In this document: positions 1 to 10,243 of the stretch, one piece after another | How positions within the stretch are numbered: position 1 is the first letter of the stretch | Layout of the letters: each line of letters starts with the position of its first letter | From: Psychrobacter sp. 72-O-c | Lineage (GTDB): Bacteria > Pseudomonadota > Gammaproteobacteria > Pseudomonadales > Moraxellaceae | Reading direction: 5' to 3' | NCBI RefSeq assembly: GCF_904846605.1 | Contig: NZ_CAJHBI010000012.1 | Span: 1-64,000 of the forward strand | DNA: 64,000 nucleotides | Notes under the pieces: model-generated | The model's database searches: none | Told to the model about the DNA's origin: nothing | What the model saw: the letters and a program-made list of their open reading frames with translations, nothing else | Program-made: the position numbers and the translations under genes

Positions 1-52
1 AAAGACTAGGACTGTGGCAGTCGGGGCAATTAATCTCTATTTGTGTCTTCAT
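1..52 (-). CDS. Partial IS1-like InsA N-terminus (runs off window)
   Basis: The reverse strand from 52 gives a 17-residue start, MKTQIEINCPDCHSPSL, with a GAGG motif just upstream. The CPDC knuckle so near the N-terminus resembles the zinc-ribbon start of IS1-family InsA-type proteins. Only the N-terminus is inside the window, so family membership is an inference. Another small zinc-ribbon protein is possible. Confidence 0.45.
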   Translation of the reverse strand, partial: MKTQIEINCPDCHSPSL

Positions 53-126
53 AACCTCAAATATAGCATCTTTGCTTTGGCTGGCACCCCTCCTTTATTT
101 ACTCAGCATACTTTTTGATACACCAC

Positions 127-168
127 CTTATTTTAGTGCCTGTATTTTAATGACTGTATTTTAGTGGC
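127..168. repeat. Three imperfect 14-bp tandem repeats
   Basis: Three consecutive units (127-140, 141-154, 155-168) follow the pattern TGTATTTTARTGRC, the first unit being the most divergent. They lie between the IS1-like gene start and the dps terminator. No function is evident. Confidence 0.6.
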
Positions 169-195
169 TCTGGTTCCAGCGACATTCAAACCATA

Positions 196-221
196 AAAAA
201 GCACCCGATTGGGTGCTTTTT
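196..221. terminator. Bidirectional Rho-independent terminator downstream of dps
   Basis: The stem AAAAAGCACCC / GGGTGCTTTTT encloses a GATT loop. It is flanked by A and T runs on both sides, so it can stop dps transcription (minus strand) and transcription from the left. Confidence 0.85.
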
Positions 222-287
222 CATTATTTCTAGTTCTATTTAATTACCCTTGGCTTTTTAGTCAAGCGACTATTAACCCAACCATTA

Positions 288-779
288 TTAACCTAAAAAG
301 GCGTTATACATCCAAACCAGTTTTTCTTGCTCTTGCACATAAGCATCGACCAGATCTGCTGATCCTTGGTCATCACTATCTGCTGCTAGCGCGGATATTT
401 TACGCTGCTCTTCGATAAGGGCTTGTAGACCTGTTACTACGCCTTTCACACAAGTTGTGCCATCTTTAACGTTCTTGTCTTCAGCGATACCAGTATGCTG
501 AGAAAAATCACTGTAAGCATGGAGTGGCGTGCCACCTAAGGTTAAGACACGTTCTGCAATTTCGTCAATCTGTAATTGTAGTGCGGTGTACAGCTCTTCA
601 AACTTAGGGTGTAAGGTGAAGAAGTGCTCACCTTTTACGTTCCAGTGATAGCCGCGTACGTTGATATAGAAGGTGTGATAGCTAGACAAAAGACTGTTAA
701 GCTTTGCAATTACTTGGCTCATATCTGCTCTTTCTAAACCGATTTGATTGGTGCTGTCATTATCTGTTGCGTTACTCAT
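288..779 (-). CDS. dps: Dps/ferritin-like DNA-protection protein
   Basis: This 163-aa protein belongs to the Dps family: cytosolic dodecamers that oxidise and store iron with H2O2 and protect DNA. The inter-subunit ferroxidase ligands are visible as H45 (GYHWNV), H57 (TLHPKF), D72 and E76 (IDEIAER). Their spacing of 12, 15 and 4 residues matches E. coli Dps H51/H63/D78/E82. The length is typical. The N-terminal ~18 residues are polar and probably disordered, as in DNA-binding Dps. An AAGGA motif 8 nt upstream supports the start at 779. It is monocistronic, with the terminator at 196-221. Confidence 0.93.
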   Translation of the reverse strand: MSNATDNDSTNQIGLERADMSQVIAKLNSLLSSYHTFYINVRGYHWNVKGEHFFTLHPKFEELYTALQLQIDEIAERVLTLGGTPLHAYSDFSQHTGIAEDKNVKDGTTCVKGVVTGLQALIEEQRKISALAADSDDQGSADLVDAYVQEQEKLVWMYNAFLG

Positions 780-985
780 AATGTTGTCCTTGTAGTTTTA
801 TTATAAAATGTGAGTGTAAAAAAAGTGTGAGTATAAAAATAGCGGGTAAGTTGCCTTACCTCTGATGCTTACTATAATAGCAAGCTATCGATGATAAGTT
901 AATTTAATTAAATAAAAACACGTATTGTGTTTTGTAAAACCAATGATAGACCAGCAAACCACGCATAATTTAAAACTATAGGCTA

Positions 986-1645
986 TTAAGCGGGTGGCTG
1001 TAAGTTTTCAGTTTGTAAGCCCTTTACTGGAATCACTTCTTCTAAATGTTGGCGTACCGTATCAATAGGGAATTTTTGGGCTTTCAAGCGTTTGGGCACG
1101 ATTTGACTGCCTTGTTGGCCTTTCATTTCAAACATCATGAAGATATAGTCGTCAGTCTCATCCCAGCTTTTGATCGCAGTCCATGGAATTATCGCTTGCT
1201 GCGTCGAGCCTGCACGCATTTGCATACCGCGCATTTGTGAATTTTTCGTCGAGTCAGATTGATTGTTTGGCATTGCCATGACCAATCCATGCTTTTGGAC
1301 ACCCAGCTTCATCTGACGCATTTCATCCGGCATTTCTTGGTCAGCCACTTGTTTTTCAAACTCTCTTTTGACATACCATTTAAAGCCAAGGGTACGAACG
1401 AGTAGATAAATCGCCGCAGAAACTAGCATCACCCAAAAAATAATCGTCGAGTAGCCCGTTACAAATACCAGTCCTGCAATCGCCAGTATCACTACTATCG
1501 CCATGATGATCCATTCTTTGGTTTTGATGCTTGACAGACCAAAAGAGGGGCTGGCACTGGAAAATAGCTCAAATTGCGCTTGGTGAAATTCAGCCTCGGT
1601 CAGGTTTAAGGCGATAGGTTGTAGCGTGTAGGGGTACAGGGCCAT
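986..1645 (-). CDS. YcxB-like membrane protein
   Basis: This 219-aa protein has two adjacent predicted membrane helices at about residues 46-63 and 66-85, followed by a soluble C-terminal half. The segment around 150-190 (IPWTAIKSWDE, DYIFMMF, IVPKRL) has the arrangement of the YcxB-like C-terminal domain: Trp, a strand, then 'PKR'. A Met-rich insertion of low complexity (about 123-145) precedes it. The function of the family is unknown. The start at 1645 lacks a clear strong ribosome-binding site. Confidence 0.6.
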   Translation of the reverse strand: MALYPYTLQPIALNLTEAEFHQAQFELFSSASPSFGLSSIKTKEWIIMAIVVILAIAGLVFVTGYSTIIFWVMLVSAAIYLLVRTLGFKWYVKREFEKQVADQEMPDEMRQMKLGVQKHGLVMAMPNNQSDSTKNSQMRGMQMRAGSTQQAIIPWTAIKSWDETDDYIFMMFEMKGQQGSQIVPKRLKAQKFPIDTVRQHLEEVIPVKGLQTENLQPPA

Positions 1646-2179
1646 AAAGGTTTCTCAAATACTCGGGTTAGCCACGGTCTTACTGGGCTGGAAGTGGATA
1701 GGTATATTTATTCCAATATAAAAGCGTTATAAGAAAGCTGAGTTCAGGATATAAAGGTGTATGGCAAGCGAGGTCAACACCGTCCGCAAATATAAGGGAG
1801 CAAAGTTATGCCTTATCTTACCGAAAAGTGCCTCCAAAAGAAACATATAAGCCTATCTACTGAGCGTTAGATTGATATCAATAGTGATAATAGTCTTATC
1901 TGATGCAGATTGCCTTTAATTGTTCCCTTAAAATATGAAAAGGATGATGTGAAATTATGGCGACTCAACATGCTATAAGCTATTACGATAATAAGCGAAA
2001 ACGTGGTCAAAACTGCTGGGTCTTGGTATCATAGCGTCTAACAAGTGTCATCATAACGTGCATAACAGATATAATGGTATGACGATTTTATAAAGTTAAT
2101 TTTTGCTTTATTATTTGTTTATTCTAATAATTTTTCTTTATCAACTTTCTATTCACTCTCAGCGTTACAGGCAAATATT
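1646..2179. other. 534-bp intergenic region upstream of serS
   Basis: No large ORF or RNA gene was recognised. A TATAAT hexamer at 2070-2075 is a candidate -10 element for serS, with a poor -35. A 20-codon ORF (1808-1870, plus strand) preceded by GGGAG 8 nt upstream is the only small coding candidate, and I cannot support it further. The rest is AT-rich with no obvious structure. Confidence 0.5.
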
Positions 2180-3466
2180 ATGATCGATCCGAAACTCTTA
2201 CGCGGCGACTTACACGATTTACAACAGCAATTGGCCACCCGTGGCTATGCACTGGATATGGATTTTTGGCAAACCATCGAAAACGAGCGTAAATCGTTAC
2301 AAGTACAGACCGAAGAGTTGCAGTCGCGTCGTAACGCAGGGGCCAAGCAAGTGGGCGCGCTCAAAAAATCAGGTGAAGATGCCAGCGAGTTATTAGCTGA
2401 AATGCAGAGTGTGAGCGGTGAGATTAAAACCGCCGAAGATGATCTGCGCAGCTTGCAAGAGCGTATTACCCAAGCGGCAGTACAAATTCCTAATATTCCC
2501 GCAGCTGATGTGCCTGTTGGAGAGTCAGAAGATGACAATGTAGAAGTACGCCAGTGGGGCACGCCGCGTGAGTTTGACTTTGAGATTCAAGATCATACTC
2601 ATATCGGTGAGACCTTGGGTATGTTAGATTTTGAAGTAGCAGTCAAGATTACAGGCAGCCGTTTTAACGTCCTTAAAGGGCCATTGGCACAGATGCATCG
2701 GGCGCTGATTCAGTTTATGCTCAACACTCATACCATGAAATATGGCTATCTTGAGACTTATGTGCCTTATATTGTTAATTCGGACAGTTTAAAAGGCACA
2801 GGTCAGCTGCCTAAATTTGAAGATGATTTGTTTAAGCTAAGCAATCATACTAATAATGATGACATGGATTTTTATTTGATTCCTACCGCTGAAGTGCCAA
2901 TGACTAACTTGGTACGTGGTGAGCGCTTAGACATCAGTGAGCTACCCTTAAAGTTCACCGCGCATACGCCCTGTTTTCGTAGTGAAGCTGGCTCGTATGG
3001 TCGTGATACCCGTGGTCTGATTCGCCAGCATCAGTTTGAAAAAGTTGAGATGGTCAATATAGCCACAGCTGACCAATCTGATGCGTTACTTGAGGCAATG
3101 ACCGGACAAGCGGAAGATATCCTCCAGCAGCTTAATTTGCCGTATCGAGTGGTACAGCTATGTACGGGTGATATGGGATTTGCCGCGCAAAAGACTTATG
3201 ACATTGAAGTATGGTTGCCTAGCCAAGATACTTATCGTGAAATCTCAAGCTGTTCAAACTGTGGTGACTTTCAAGCCCGTCGTATGGGCACGCGAGTCAA
3301 AAATGGTAAGCAGACCAGCCTTGCGCATACCTTAAACGGTTCAGGGTTGGCAGTCGGACGCACCTTGCTTGCCGTGATGGAAAATAATCAAAACGCGGAT
3401 GGTAGCATTACCATTCCAGAAGTATTGCGTCCGTTTATGGGCGGTGCAGAAACTATTTTGGCTTAA
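2180..3466 (+). CDS. serS: Seryl-tRNA synthetase
   Basis: This 428-aa class II aminoacyl-tRNA synthetase charges tRNA-Ser, and tRNA-Sec where present. The N-terminal ~110 residues form the long antiparallel coiled coil that grips the long variable arm of tRNA-Ser. The catalytic core shows motif 2 ([17 protein letters not shown]) and motif 3 ([14 protein letters not shown]). The Ser-binding 'TAEVPMTNL' segment is present. Full length, no disruptions. The ribosome-binding site is weak (AGG about 9 nt upstream). By chance its substrate tRNA gene, 10 kb downstream, is the prophage attachment site. Confidence 0.97.
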   Translation: MIDPKLLRGDLHDLQQQLATRGYALDMDFWQTIENERKSLQVQTEELQSRRNAGAKQVGALKKSGEDASELLAEMQSVSGEIKTAEDDLRSLQERITQAAVQIPNIPAADVPVGESEDDNVEVRQWGTPREFDFEIQDHTHIGETLGMLDFEVAVKITGSRFNVLKGPLAQMHRALIQFMLNTHTMKYGYLETYVPYIVNSDSLKGTGQLPKFEDDLFKLSNHTNNDDMDFYLIPTAEVPMTNLVRGERLDISELPLKFTAHTPCFRSEAGSYGRDTRGLIRQHQFEKVEMVNIATADQSDALLEAMTGQAEDILQQLNLPYRVVQLCTGDMGFAAQKTYDIEVWLPSQDTYREISSCSNCGDFQARRMGTRVKNGKQTSLAHTLNGSGLAVGRTLLAVMENNQNADGSITIPEVLRPFMGGAETILA

Positions 3467-3726
3467 GTCGGCTTAAATAAGTATTTTGAATTAACGATTA
3501 GTGGCTTATAATTAACGCTAATTTGGCAAAACTAATATGAATCATTGTTAAATACTAACGGTCTTGTCATGCCATTTTTTGGCGTGGCTTAGGCCAACTA
3601 TGGTAAGATTACGCTTTAATTTTACAGCCTATTATTTAAGGGCGTATTTCTCGTCCTTATTGGCTTATCCTCGAGTAAACTCTCCTCTTATCTTCAATAC
3701 CTCTCATTCGAATATTAGGACACTCT

Positions 3727-5736
3727 ATGCCTGCTCCAATTAGCGAACGTAAATTAGCCAATGCCATCCGCGTACTGTCGTTTGATGCGGTTCAAAAAGC
3801 CAATTCTGGTCACCCTGGCGCGCCGATGGGCATGGCCGATATTGCTGAAGTGCTGTGGCGCAAATTTTTAAAGCACAATCCTGCCGATCCCAACTGGTAT
3901 AACCGTGACCGTTTTGTACTATCAAACGGCCATGGCTCAATGCTTATTTATTCATTGCTACATTTATCTGGCTATGACGTTAGTGTTGATGACCTAAAAG
4001 GCTTCCGTCAACTGCATTCAAAGACGCCTGGCCACCCTGAGCTTGGTTATACCCCAGGTATTGAAACCACTACCGGTCCATTAGGCCAAGGTATTGCCAA
4101 TGCCGTTGGTTTTGCTATTGCAGAAAAAACGCTAGCCGCACAGTTTAATCGTGACGGTCATAATATCGTTGACCATCATACTTATGCGTTCTTGGGCGAT
4201 GGTTGCTTGATGGAAGGTATCAGTCACGAAGTTTGCTCATTGGCTGGCACATTGGGACTGGGTAAACTAGTCTTCTTTTATGATGGCAATGGCATCTCTA
4301 TCGATGGTGATGTTGAAGGCTGGTTCACTGATGATACGCAAGCACGTTTTGAAGCTTATGGCTGGCACGTTATAAAAATTGATGGTCATGATACCAATGC
4401 CATTACCGAAGCGACAGCAGCAGCGATCAAAGAGAACACTAAACCTAGCCTCATTATTTGTAAAACTACTATTGGCGCTGGTAGCCCGAATAAGCAAGGC
4501 TTAGCTTCTAGCCATGGTGCGCCATTGGGTGACGACGAAATCGCTTTAACCCGTGACGCCTTATCATGGAAACATGCGCCGTTTGAGTTAGATGAAGAGA
4601 TTTATCAAGCGTGGGATGGCAAGCCAAAAGGCGATGTGTTACAAAAGAACTGGCAAGCAGATTTTGAAGCTTATAAAAAAGCTTATCCAGAATTAGCTGC
4701 TGAATTGGTTCGCCGTTTAGATGGCGATTTACCAGCTGACTTTGATAAGCAAGCGCAAGACTATATTCAACAGTGCCAAGAACAAGGCGGTGATGTTGCC
4801 AGTCGTAAAGCCAGTCAAAACGCGATTAATACCTTACAGCCATTATTGCCAGAACTCATGGGCGGTTCAGCGGATTTAGCCGGCTCGAACTTAACGCTAT
4901 TTAAGGACGCTATAGGCATCCAAGACGACGCCGCAGGCAACTATATCTATTATGGTGTGCGTGAATTTGGTATGACTGCGATTGCTAATGGTATCGCGCT
5001 ACACGGCGGCTTTATCCCTTACGTAGCAACTTTCCTGATGTTCATGGAATACGCACGTAACGCCGTCCGTATGGGTGCATTGATGAAGCAGCGTATTATC
5101 CATGTCTATACTCATGACTCGATCGGTCTTGGGGAAGATGGTCCTACGCATCAGCCAGTTGAGCAATTAACCAGTTTACGTACCACACCCAATCTACGCA
5201 CATGGCGTCCTTGTGATGCAACAGAATCTGCCAGCGCTTGGGTTGAAGCCATCAAATCAGAAAATAACCCATCAGCGCTTATCTTTAGTCGTCAAAGCTT
5301 GCCACATCAGCAGCGAGATGCTGAGCAAGTAGCAAACATCACCAAAGGTGGTTATGTATTAGCTAAAGAGCAAAGGGTTGGTGATAAAGGATTACAAGCT
5401 ATCATCATTGCTACTGGTTCTGAAGTCGGTCTTGCTATGCAAGCGTATGAAACCTTAAGTGAAAATGGCGTTAGCGTGCGTGTGGTATCTATGCCATGTG
5501 CTGAAATCTTTAGCGAGCAAGATGCTAGCTATCGTGAAGCCGTATTGCCGGCCAATATCCGCGCACGCGTAGCGGTGGAAGCGGCACATGTAGATTACTG
5601 GTACAAGTTCGTAGGTCTTGACGGCAAGGTAATAGGCATGACCACTTATGGCGAGTCTGCCCCTGCTAGTGACTTGTATAAAGAGTTTGGTATTACCACT
5701 GAAGCGGTAGTTGATGCGGTGAAGAGTTTGGTTTAA
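3727..5736 (+). CDS. tkt: Transketolase
   Basis: This 669-aa thiamine-diphosphate enzyme transfers two-carbon ketol units in the non-oxidative pentose phosphate pathway. The N-terminal ThDP domain shows the GDG...N metal/diphosphate motif (GDGCLMEG, then DGNGISIDG). The middle domain carries the catalytic Glu in VREFGMTA and the [15 protein letters not shown] segment. The C-terminal domain begins near residue 540. Length and domain order are those of bacterial TktA. An AGGA motif lies just upstream of the start. It is followed by a strong terminator at 5761. Confidence 0.97.
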   Translation: MPAPISERKLANAIRVLSFDAVQKANSGHPGAPMGMADIAEVLWRKFLKHNPADPNWYNRDRFVLSNGHGSMLIYSLLHLSGYDVSVDDLKGFRQLHSKTPGHPELGYTPGIETTTGPLGQGIANAVGFAIAEKTLAAQFNRDGHNIVDHHTYAFLGDGCLMEGISHEVCSLAGTLGLGKLVFFYDGNGISIDGDVEGWFTDDTQARFEAYGWHVIKIDGHDTNAITEATAAAIKENTKPSLIICKTTIGAGSPNKQGLASSHGAPLGDDEIALTRDALSWKHAPFELDEEIYQAWDGKPKGDVLQKNWQADFEAYKKAYPELAAELVRRLDGDLPADFDKQAQDYIQQCQEQGGDVASRKASQNAINTLQPLLPELMGGSADLAGSNLTLFKDAIGIQDDAAGNYIYYGVREFGMTAIANGIALHGGFIPYVATFLMFMEYARNAVRMGALMKQRIIHVYTHDSIGLGEDGPTHQPVEQLTSLRTTPNLRTWRPCDATESASAWVEAIKSENNPSALIFSRQSLPHQQRDAEQVANITKGGYVLAKEQRVGDKGLQAIIIATGSEVGLAMQAYETLSENGVSVRVVSMPCAEIFSEQDASYREAVLPANIRARVAVEAAHVDYWYKFVGLDGKVIGMTTYGESAPASDLYKEFGITTEAVVDAVKSLV

Positions 5737-5760
5737 GAGGTTCTAATAGTTTGAATTAAA

Positions 5761-5796
5761 AAAGAGTTGCTAGGTTATCTAGCAACTCTTTTTTTT
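5761..5796. terminator. Bidirectional terminator between tkt and the YceI gene
   Basis: A perfect 13-bp stem (AAAGAGTTGCTAG / CTAGCAACTCTTT) has a GTTAT loop and is bordered by A and T runs. It sits between convergent genes and can serve both. Confidence 0.92.
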
Positions 5797-5810
5797 AAGC
5801 TTTTCTAACC

Positions 5811-6416
5811 TTAATTAGCAGCAATAAGTTTGCCCGATATTTCAAGCGGTATCATATTACCGACTATGTTTGGAAAAGCCGTCACCCCATAAGTATGCCT
5901 ATCAATCATGCCAGTCGCTCTAAACTTTAAAGTAGGTTTTAGAGTGACAGGGTCATTTCCGATATTTGCTAGCGTCACTTTAACGGTTAAAGGTTTGGTT
6001 TGACCCAAGACAGTAAAGTTACCGGTTACGTTCGCCTCTTTAGGATTAATCATTTTAACTTTTTTTGATACAAAAGTCATAGTAGGATACTGCGCAGTAT
6101 TAAGTAGCTCTTTTCGGCGCAAAAGAGCATTCCGTAGATTGCCACCTGCATCTATACTATTGGTATTGACGGTAAAATTTATTGTAGTGCCAGTTGGATT
6201 CTTCATATCGTAATTAATTGAACCGTTAACTTTATTAAACTGACCTTCAATGGTGCCATTTCCTAAATAGGCCACTTTAAAGTCTACGTTGGTTTTTGGC
6301 ACATCCATCTTCCATTTTTGCGGGGTGTTGGTGGAGGCTAAACTCATTACCGGTAATGATATTAATAAACAGGTACTCAGCGTTATTTTGACTAAAGAGG
6401 CAGCAGGTGTATTCAT
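5811..6416 (-). CDS. YceI-family periplasmic lipid-binding-type protein
   Basis: This YceI-domain protein is a lipocalin-like beta barrel thought to bind isoprenoids or amphiphiles in the periplasm. The start at 6416 (second Met of a frame that is open from 6443) gives a classical signal peptide: a Lys-containing n-region, a Leu/Ile/Ser core and a probable cleavage after SLA. The family pattern is visible in VDFKVAYLGNGTIEGQFNKVNG, RRKELLNTAQYPTMTF and GNFTVLGQTKPLTV. Neither start has a convincing ribosome-binding site, so the choice rests on the signal peptide. The exact ligand is unknown. Confidence 0.85.
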   Translation of the reverse strand: MNTPAASLVKITLSTCLLISLPVMSLASTNTPQKWKMDVPKTNVDFKVAYLGNGTIEGQFNKVNGSINYDMKNPTGTTINFTVNTNSIDAGGNLRNALLRRKELLNTAQYPTMTFVSKKVKMINPKEANVTGNFTVLGQTKPLTVKVTLANIGNDPVTLKPTLKFRATGMIDRHTYGVTAFPNIVGNMIPLEISGKLIAAN

Positions 6417-6682
6417 TCTTATAATCCAAAGGGCGATCTTCATGAAACTATATGAAAATTTGGCTAGCTTTTTACAGCGAGTAACGACTCTATAGCGTAC
6501 TACACCTATTTGGTTATCGTGTATTATTAAAGTTATATGTTGTGGAAATATTTAGCATTAACAAACTTAGGCAATAGCTAGCAAATAATTGATAAAGCAT
6601 TTGCTACTGGCTGCACACAGTTTCCAAAGTGTCGTGGAGTGGTGGATATTAGCTAATAACAAGTTACTATATAATAGTTTAA

Positions 6683-7033
6683 TTATTTAGCAGATTCAGT
6701 ATCACCTTCAACCGCACAAACCTCAGAACGCACCATAAAACGTTTGCCTTCTGGTATTTCTAGCGAAAAGCTCGCACCGCGACCGTTGACCACATCAATC
6801 GTTAAATCCGTATGTTGCCATAACTTATATTGCGGTTTACCCATATAAAAAGGACAACCAGCAAGTTCACCAATCAGCACGTCTTGACCACCCACCTTAA
6901 ATTCGCCTAATGGATAACACATCGGTGAGCTACCATCACAGCAACCTCCTGATAGATGAAACATCAAATCGCCGTGCTTGGATTTTAATAGTTCGATCAG
7001 TTCTTTACAAGATTCTGTAGCGGCAAGTTTCAT
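6683..7033 (-). CDS. DUF779 domain protein of the exaC cluster
   Basis: This 116-aa protein has the DUF779 pattern, including HLSGGCCDGSSPMCYP and LAGCPFYMG with several conserved cysteines. Genes of this family are characteristically linked to ExaC/AldB-type aldehyde dehydrogenases, and here exaC lies 1.3 kb upstream on the same strand. The Cys-rich motifs suggest metal or thiol chemistry, but no activity is established. An AAGGAATATT segment precedes the ATG. Confidence 0.85.
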   Translation of the reverse strand: MKLAATESCKELIELLKSKHGDLMFHLSGGCCDGSSPMCYPLGEFKVGGQDVLIGELAGCPFYMGKPQYKLWQHTDLTIDVVNGRGASFSLEIPEGKRFMVRSEVCAVEGDTESAK

Positions 7034-7160
7034 GTAATATTCCTTATCGTTAAAATTGTTATTTTATTAGAAATAAGTATTCTATATAAAAGAGAAAAGG
7101 TCGTGTCACTATCAATCACATTATTAGTAGCATGTGGCTGAAAATGATACGACCCATTAT

Positions 7161-7185
7161 TGATGACTAAACACGTTAATCATCA
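7161..7185. other. Inverted repeat between adhP and the DUF779 gene
   Basis: The arms TGATGACTAA and TTAATCATCA (9 of 10 complementary) surround ACACG. There is no T run on the minus strand, so it is not a standard terminator. It may be an operator or an RNA-processing hairpin controlling the downstream DUF779 gene. Confidence 0.45.
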
Positions 7186-7198
7186 AGCTATCATATAG

Positions 7199-8227
7199 CT
7201 ACATATTATAGTCAATTACAATGCGGCCTTCGATTTTTCCAGCACGCATACGCTCAAAGATATCATTGATATTTTCAAGTGGTTCAGCGGCAACGGTGGC
7301 TTTTACTTTGCCTGCTGCTGCCATATTTAACGACTCTTGTAAGTCAAGACGCGTACCAACGATTGAGCCACGTATAGTGATACCGTTCAGAACGGTATCA
7401 AAAATCGATACTGGAAAATCACCTGTTGGTAGACCATTAAAGACCACGGTACCACCACGTCTTACCATACTCAGTGCTTGATCAAATGCCTTAGAGGACA
7501 CAGCGGTCACTAGCACACCATGAGCACCACCAATCTCTTTTTTCAGATACTTACCAGGATCGGTGTTTTTAGCATTAACAGTGACAGTAGCGCCTAACTT
7601 TTTAGCAAATTCAAGCTTCTCATCATCAATATCGACAGCAGCAACGTTAAGACCCATCGCAATGGCATATTGAACGGCCATATGACCCAGTCCGCCGATG
7701 CCTGAAATAACGACCCAATCGCCTGGCTTGGTGTCGGTCATTTTAAGACCTTTATATACAGTGACACCTGCACACAGAACGGGAGCAATTTCAATGGAGT
7801 CAACATTATCAGGGATAATGCCGACATAGTTGGCATCGGCTAGAACATATTCTGCAAAACTGCCGTTAACCGAATAGCCAGAGTTTTGTTGACGCTCACA
7901 TAAGGTCTCCCAACCACCTAAACAATGGGTACAGTGACCACAGGCAGAGTACAGCCAAGGAACCCCAACACGGTCGCCTTCTTTGACGTGGGTGACGCCT
8001 TCACCAACTGCCGTTATCAGCCCTACGCCTTCGTGTCCAGGAATAAACGGTGGGCTAGGTTTTACCGGCCAGTCCCCTTCGATAGCATGTAAGTCGGTAT
8101 GACAAACACCTGATGCTTGCATCTTGACGACAATCTCGCCAGCACCTGGCGTCGGGATATCAACTTCTTCAATCTGTAAAGGGTGACCAAACTCATGTAA
8201 AACAGCGGCTTTCATTTTATTACTCAT
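7199..8227 (-). CDS. adhP: Zinc-dependent alcohol dehydrogenase (AdhP type)
   Basis: This 342-aa medium-chain dehydrogenase interconverts primary alcohols such as ethanol and aldehydes with NAD+. The catalytic zinc ligands are C42, H65 and C152 (GVCHTD, GHEGVG, LCAGVT). The structural zinc is held by C96, C99, C102 and C110. The Rossmann motif [13 protein letters not shown] is followed by an acidic residue (VDID), as expected for NAD+ preference. It lies 99 bp downstream of exaC on the same strand, so the pair can oxidise an alcohol to the aldehyde and then to the acid. Confidence 0.95.
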   Translation of the reverse strand: MSNKMKAAVLHEFGHPLQIEEVDIPTPGAGEIVVKMQASGVCHTDLHAIEGDWPVKPSPPFIPGHEGVGLITAVGEGVTHVKEGDRVGVPWLYSACGHCTHCLGGWETLCERQQNSGYSVNGSFAEYVLADANYVGIIPDNVDSIEIAPVLCAGVTVYKGLKMTDTKPGDWVVISGIGGLGHMAVQYAIAMGLNVAAVDIDDEKLEFAKKLGATVTVNAKNTDPGKYLKKEIGGAHGVLVTAVSSKAFDQALSMVRRGGTVVFNGLPTGDFPVSIFDTVLNGITIRGSIVGTRLDLQESLNMAAAGKVKATVAAEPLENINDIFERMRAGKIEGRIVIDYNM

Positions 8228-8326
8228 GATAATATTTCCCAGTCATTTATCTTCGATCCCAATGTGAAAAAAGTATCTACTCTATGAATCCACGACTTTG
8301 TAAATGAAGCGTTGGCAGTTAACGAT

Positions 8327-9853
8327 CTAGAAGAAACCCATGGCTTTAGGACTATAAGAAACCAGCATATTTTTGGTTTGCTGATAATGATCTAGCATCA
8401 TTAAATGGTTTTCGCGGCCAATACCAGACTGCTTATAACCACCAAACGCTGAATGTGCAGGATAGAGGTGATAGCAGTTAGTCCAAACGCGACCCGCTTT
8501 AATACCACGACCGAAACGATAAGCGCGAGTGCCATTACGCGTCCATACTCCAGCACCAAGACCGTATAAGGTGTCATTAGCGATAGTCATAGCATCTTCA
8601 TCGTCTTTAAAGGTAGTGACGGCAAGCACTGGACCGAAGATTTCTTCTTGGAACACGCGCATATCATTCGTGCCTTCAAAGATGGTCGGCTGTACATAGT
8701 AACCGTCCGCCATGTCGCCATCATGTTTGGCTATTTCACCACCAACAAGGACTTTGGCGCCTTCTTTTTTACCAATATCGAGATAAGAAAGAATTTTCTC
8801 TAGCTGATCCGAGCTGGCTTGTGCACCGATCATGGTATCTGTATCGAGTGGGTTGCCCATTTTGATGGCTTTAACGCGGGCGATACAGCGTTTCATAAAT
8901 TCATCATAGATGCTTTCGTGAACGAGGGCGCGTGACGGGCAAGTACAGACCTCACCTTGGTTCAGCGCAAACATGACCAAGCCTTCAACCGCTTTATCTA
9001 AGAAGTCGTCGTCTTCATCCATCACATCAGCAAAGAAGATGTTTGGACTTTTACCACCAAGCTCTAAAGTCACTGGAATGATATTTTCACTAGCGTATTG
9101 CATAATCAAGCGACCGGTTGTGGTCTCACCAGTAAAGGAAACTTTATCAATGCGTGGATTGGAAGCGATTGGCTTGCCGGCTTCAACACCGAAACCGTTA
9201 ACGACGTTAAGGACGCCTTTAGGTAGAATGTCGGCTGCGCCTATCAAGTCAAGCATGTACAAAACAGAAGCGGGGGTTTGCTCGGCAGGCTTGAGGATGA
9301 CACAGTTACCCGCTGCAAGGGCAGGAGCAATTTTCCAGATTGCCATTAGAATAGGGAAGTTCCAAGGAATGATTTGTCCGACGACGCCCAGTGGCTCATG
9401 AAAATGATAGGCGACCGTATCTTCATCAATTTGGCTGATACCGCCTTCTTGCGCGCGAATCACCCCAGCGAAGTAACGCAAATGGTCAATTGCTATTGGA
9501 ATATCAGCGGCAAGGGTTTCGCGCACTGGTTTACCGTTCTCATAGCACTCGGCAATAGCGATCTTTTCAAGGTTGGCTTCGATACCATCGGCAAGATTGA
9601 GCAACATTTTGGAGCGTTCAGTGACACTGGTTTTGCCCCAAGCTTCTTTGGCAGCATGAGCGGCGTCCAGCGCTTTTTCGATATCAGCGGCTTTAGAGCG
9701 CGCAACCTGACAGATGGTTTTGCCATCGATAGGGCTTGAGTTGTCGAAGTATTCGCCATCAACTGGCGCTACCCACTCACCATTAATAAAGTTATCGTAT
9801 TTTTTGCGGAACTGTACAGGACTGTTTTCAGTGTTAGGGTAGGCGTATAGCAT
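8327..9853 (-). CDS. exaC: NAD+-dependent aldehyde dehydrogenase (ExaC/AldB type)
   Basis: This 508-aa aldehyde dehydrogenase closely resembles ExaC/acetaldehyde dehydrogenase of ethanol-oxidising pseudomonads. It has the [17 protein letters not shown] cofactor segment, the general base E264 in LELGGKSPN, and the catalytic Cys 303 in the family-specific [10 protein letters not shown]. The C-terminal [13 protein letters not shown] is also typical. The role is oxidation of acetaldehyde or similar aldehydes produced by the adjacent AdhP. It is preceded by an AAGGAG ribosome-binding site and a 390-bp regulatory gap. Confidence 0.94.
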   Translation of the reverse strand: MLYAYPNTENSPVQFRKKYDNFINGEWVAPVDGEYFDNSSPIDGKTICQVARSKAADIEKALDAAHAAKEAWGKTSVTERSKMLLNLADGIEANLEKIAIAECYENGKPVRETLAADIPIAIDHLRYFAGVIRAQEGGISQIDEDTVAYHFHEPLGVVGQIIPWNFPILMAIWKIAPALAAGNCVILKPAEQTPASVLYMLDLIGAADILPKGVLNVVNGFGVEAGKPIASNPRIDKVSFTGETTTGRLIMQYASENIIPVTLELGGKSPNIFFADVMDEDDDFLDKAVEGLVMFALNQGEVCTCPSRALVHESIYDEFMKRCIARVKAIKMGNPLDTDTMIGAQASSDQLEKILSYLDIGKKEGAKVLVGGEIAKHDGDMADGYYVQPTIFEGTNDMRVFQEEIFGPVLAVTTFKDDEDAMTIANDTLYGLGAGVWTRNGTRAYRFGRGIKAGRVWTNCYHLYPAHSAFGGYKQSGIGRENHLMMLDHYQQTKNMLVSYSPKAMGFF

Positions 9854-10243
9854 TTATAACTCCTTGTTGTGTTGTTTTATAAGGCAATATAAGCGTGTAA
9901 GCTATGTTATAAACAATTCAATAACCCTATATAATAGGGCTGCTCACACGTTGATTACCTGATCTTCCTGATCTTGACTATCTCTCGTACTGTCTGTCTA
10001 TCGTACTGAGCTTTTAGTCAGACTTATAATGACTTTTAATAAGAATAAATTAGTTAATACATAAATTTAAGTTATTGGTCATCCTATGGTTAAATAGGTT
10101 CGCAAAGCGTGTACAGCTGTTATAATCAGCTGTCTTATAAACAGTCATACTGCTTTATGGTTCATTGTATTTACACTGCTACCCATTGAATTTTTTGAAT
10201 AGCAGCTCTCTCCCTTTCTCATGTTATTGGTTGGTTTGGATAT
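9854..10243. promoter_or_regulatory. 390-bp divergent promoter region of exaC and the helicase gene
   Basis: There is no gene here. A perfect inverted repeat CCCTAT-ATA-ATAGGG at 9925-9939 contains TATAAT, so it could be an operator overlapping a -10 box. A sigma-54 promoter, common for exaC genes elsewhere, was looked for and not found. The remaining sequence is AT-rich with no further structure. Confidence 0.5.

Noticed and set aside
1808..1870. 20-codon ORF with GGGAG upstream
   Set aside because: It is too short, with no context or conservation evidence; mentioned only under the intergenic region.
9854..9960. Sigma-54 promoter for exaC
   Set aside because: No GG-N10-GC pair with correct spacing was found; the nearest candidate around 9885-9900 has the wrong spacing.
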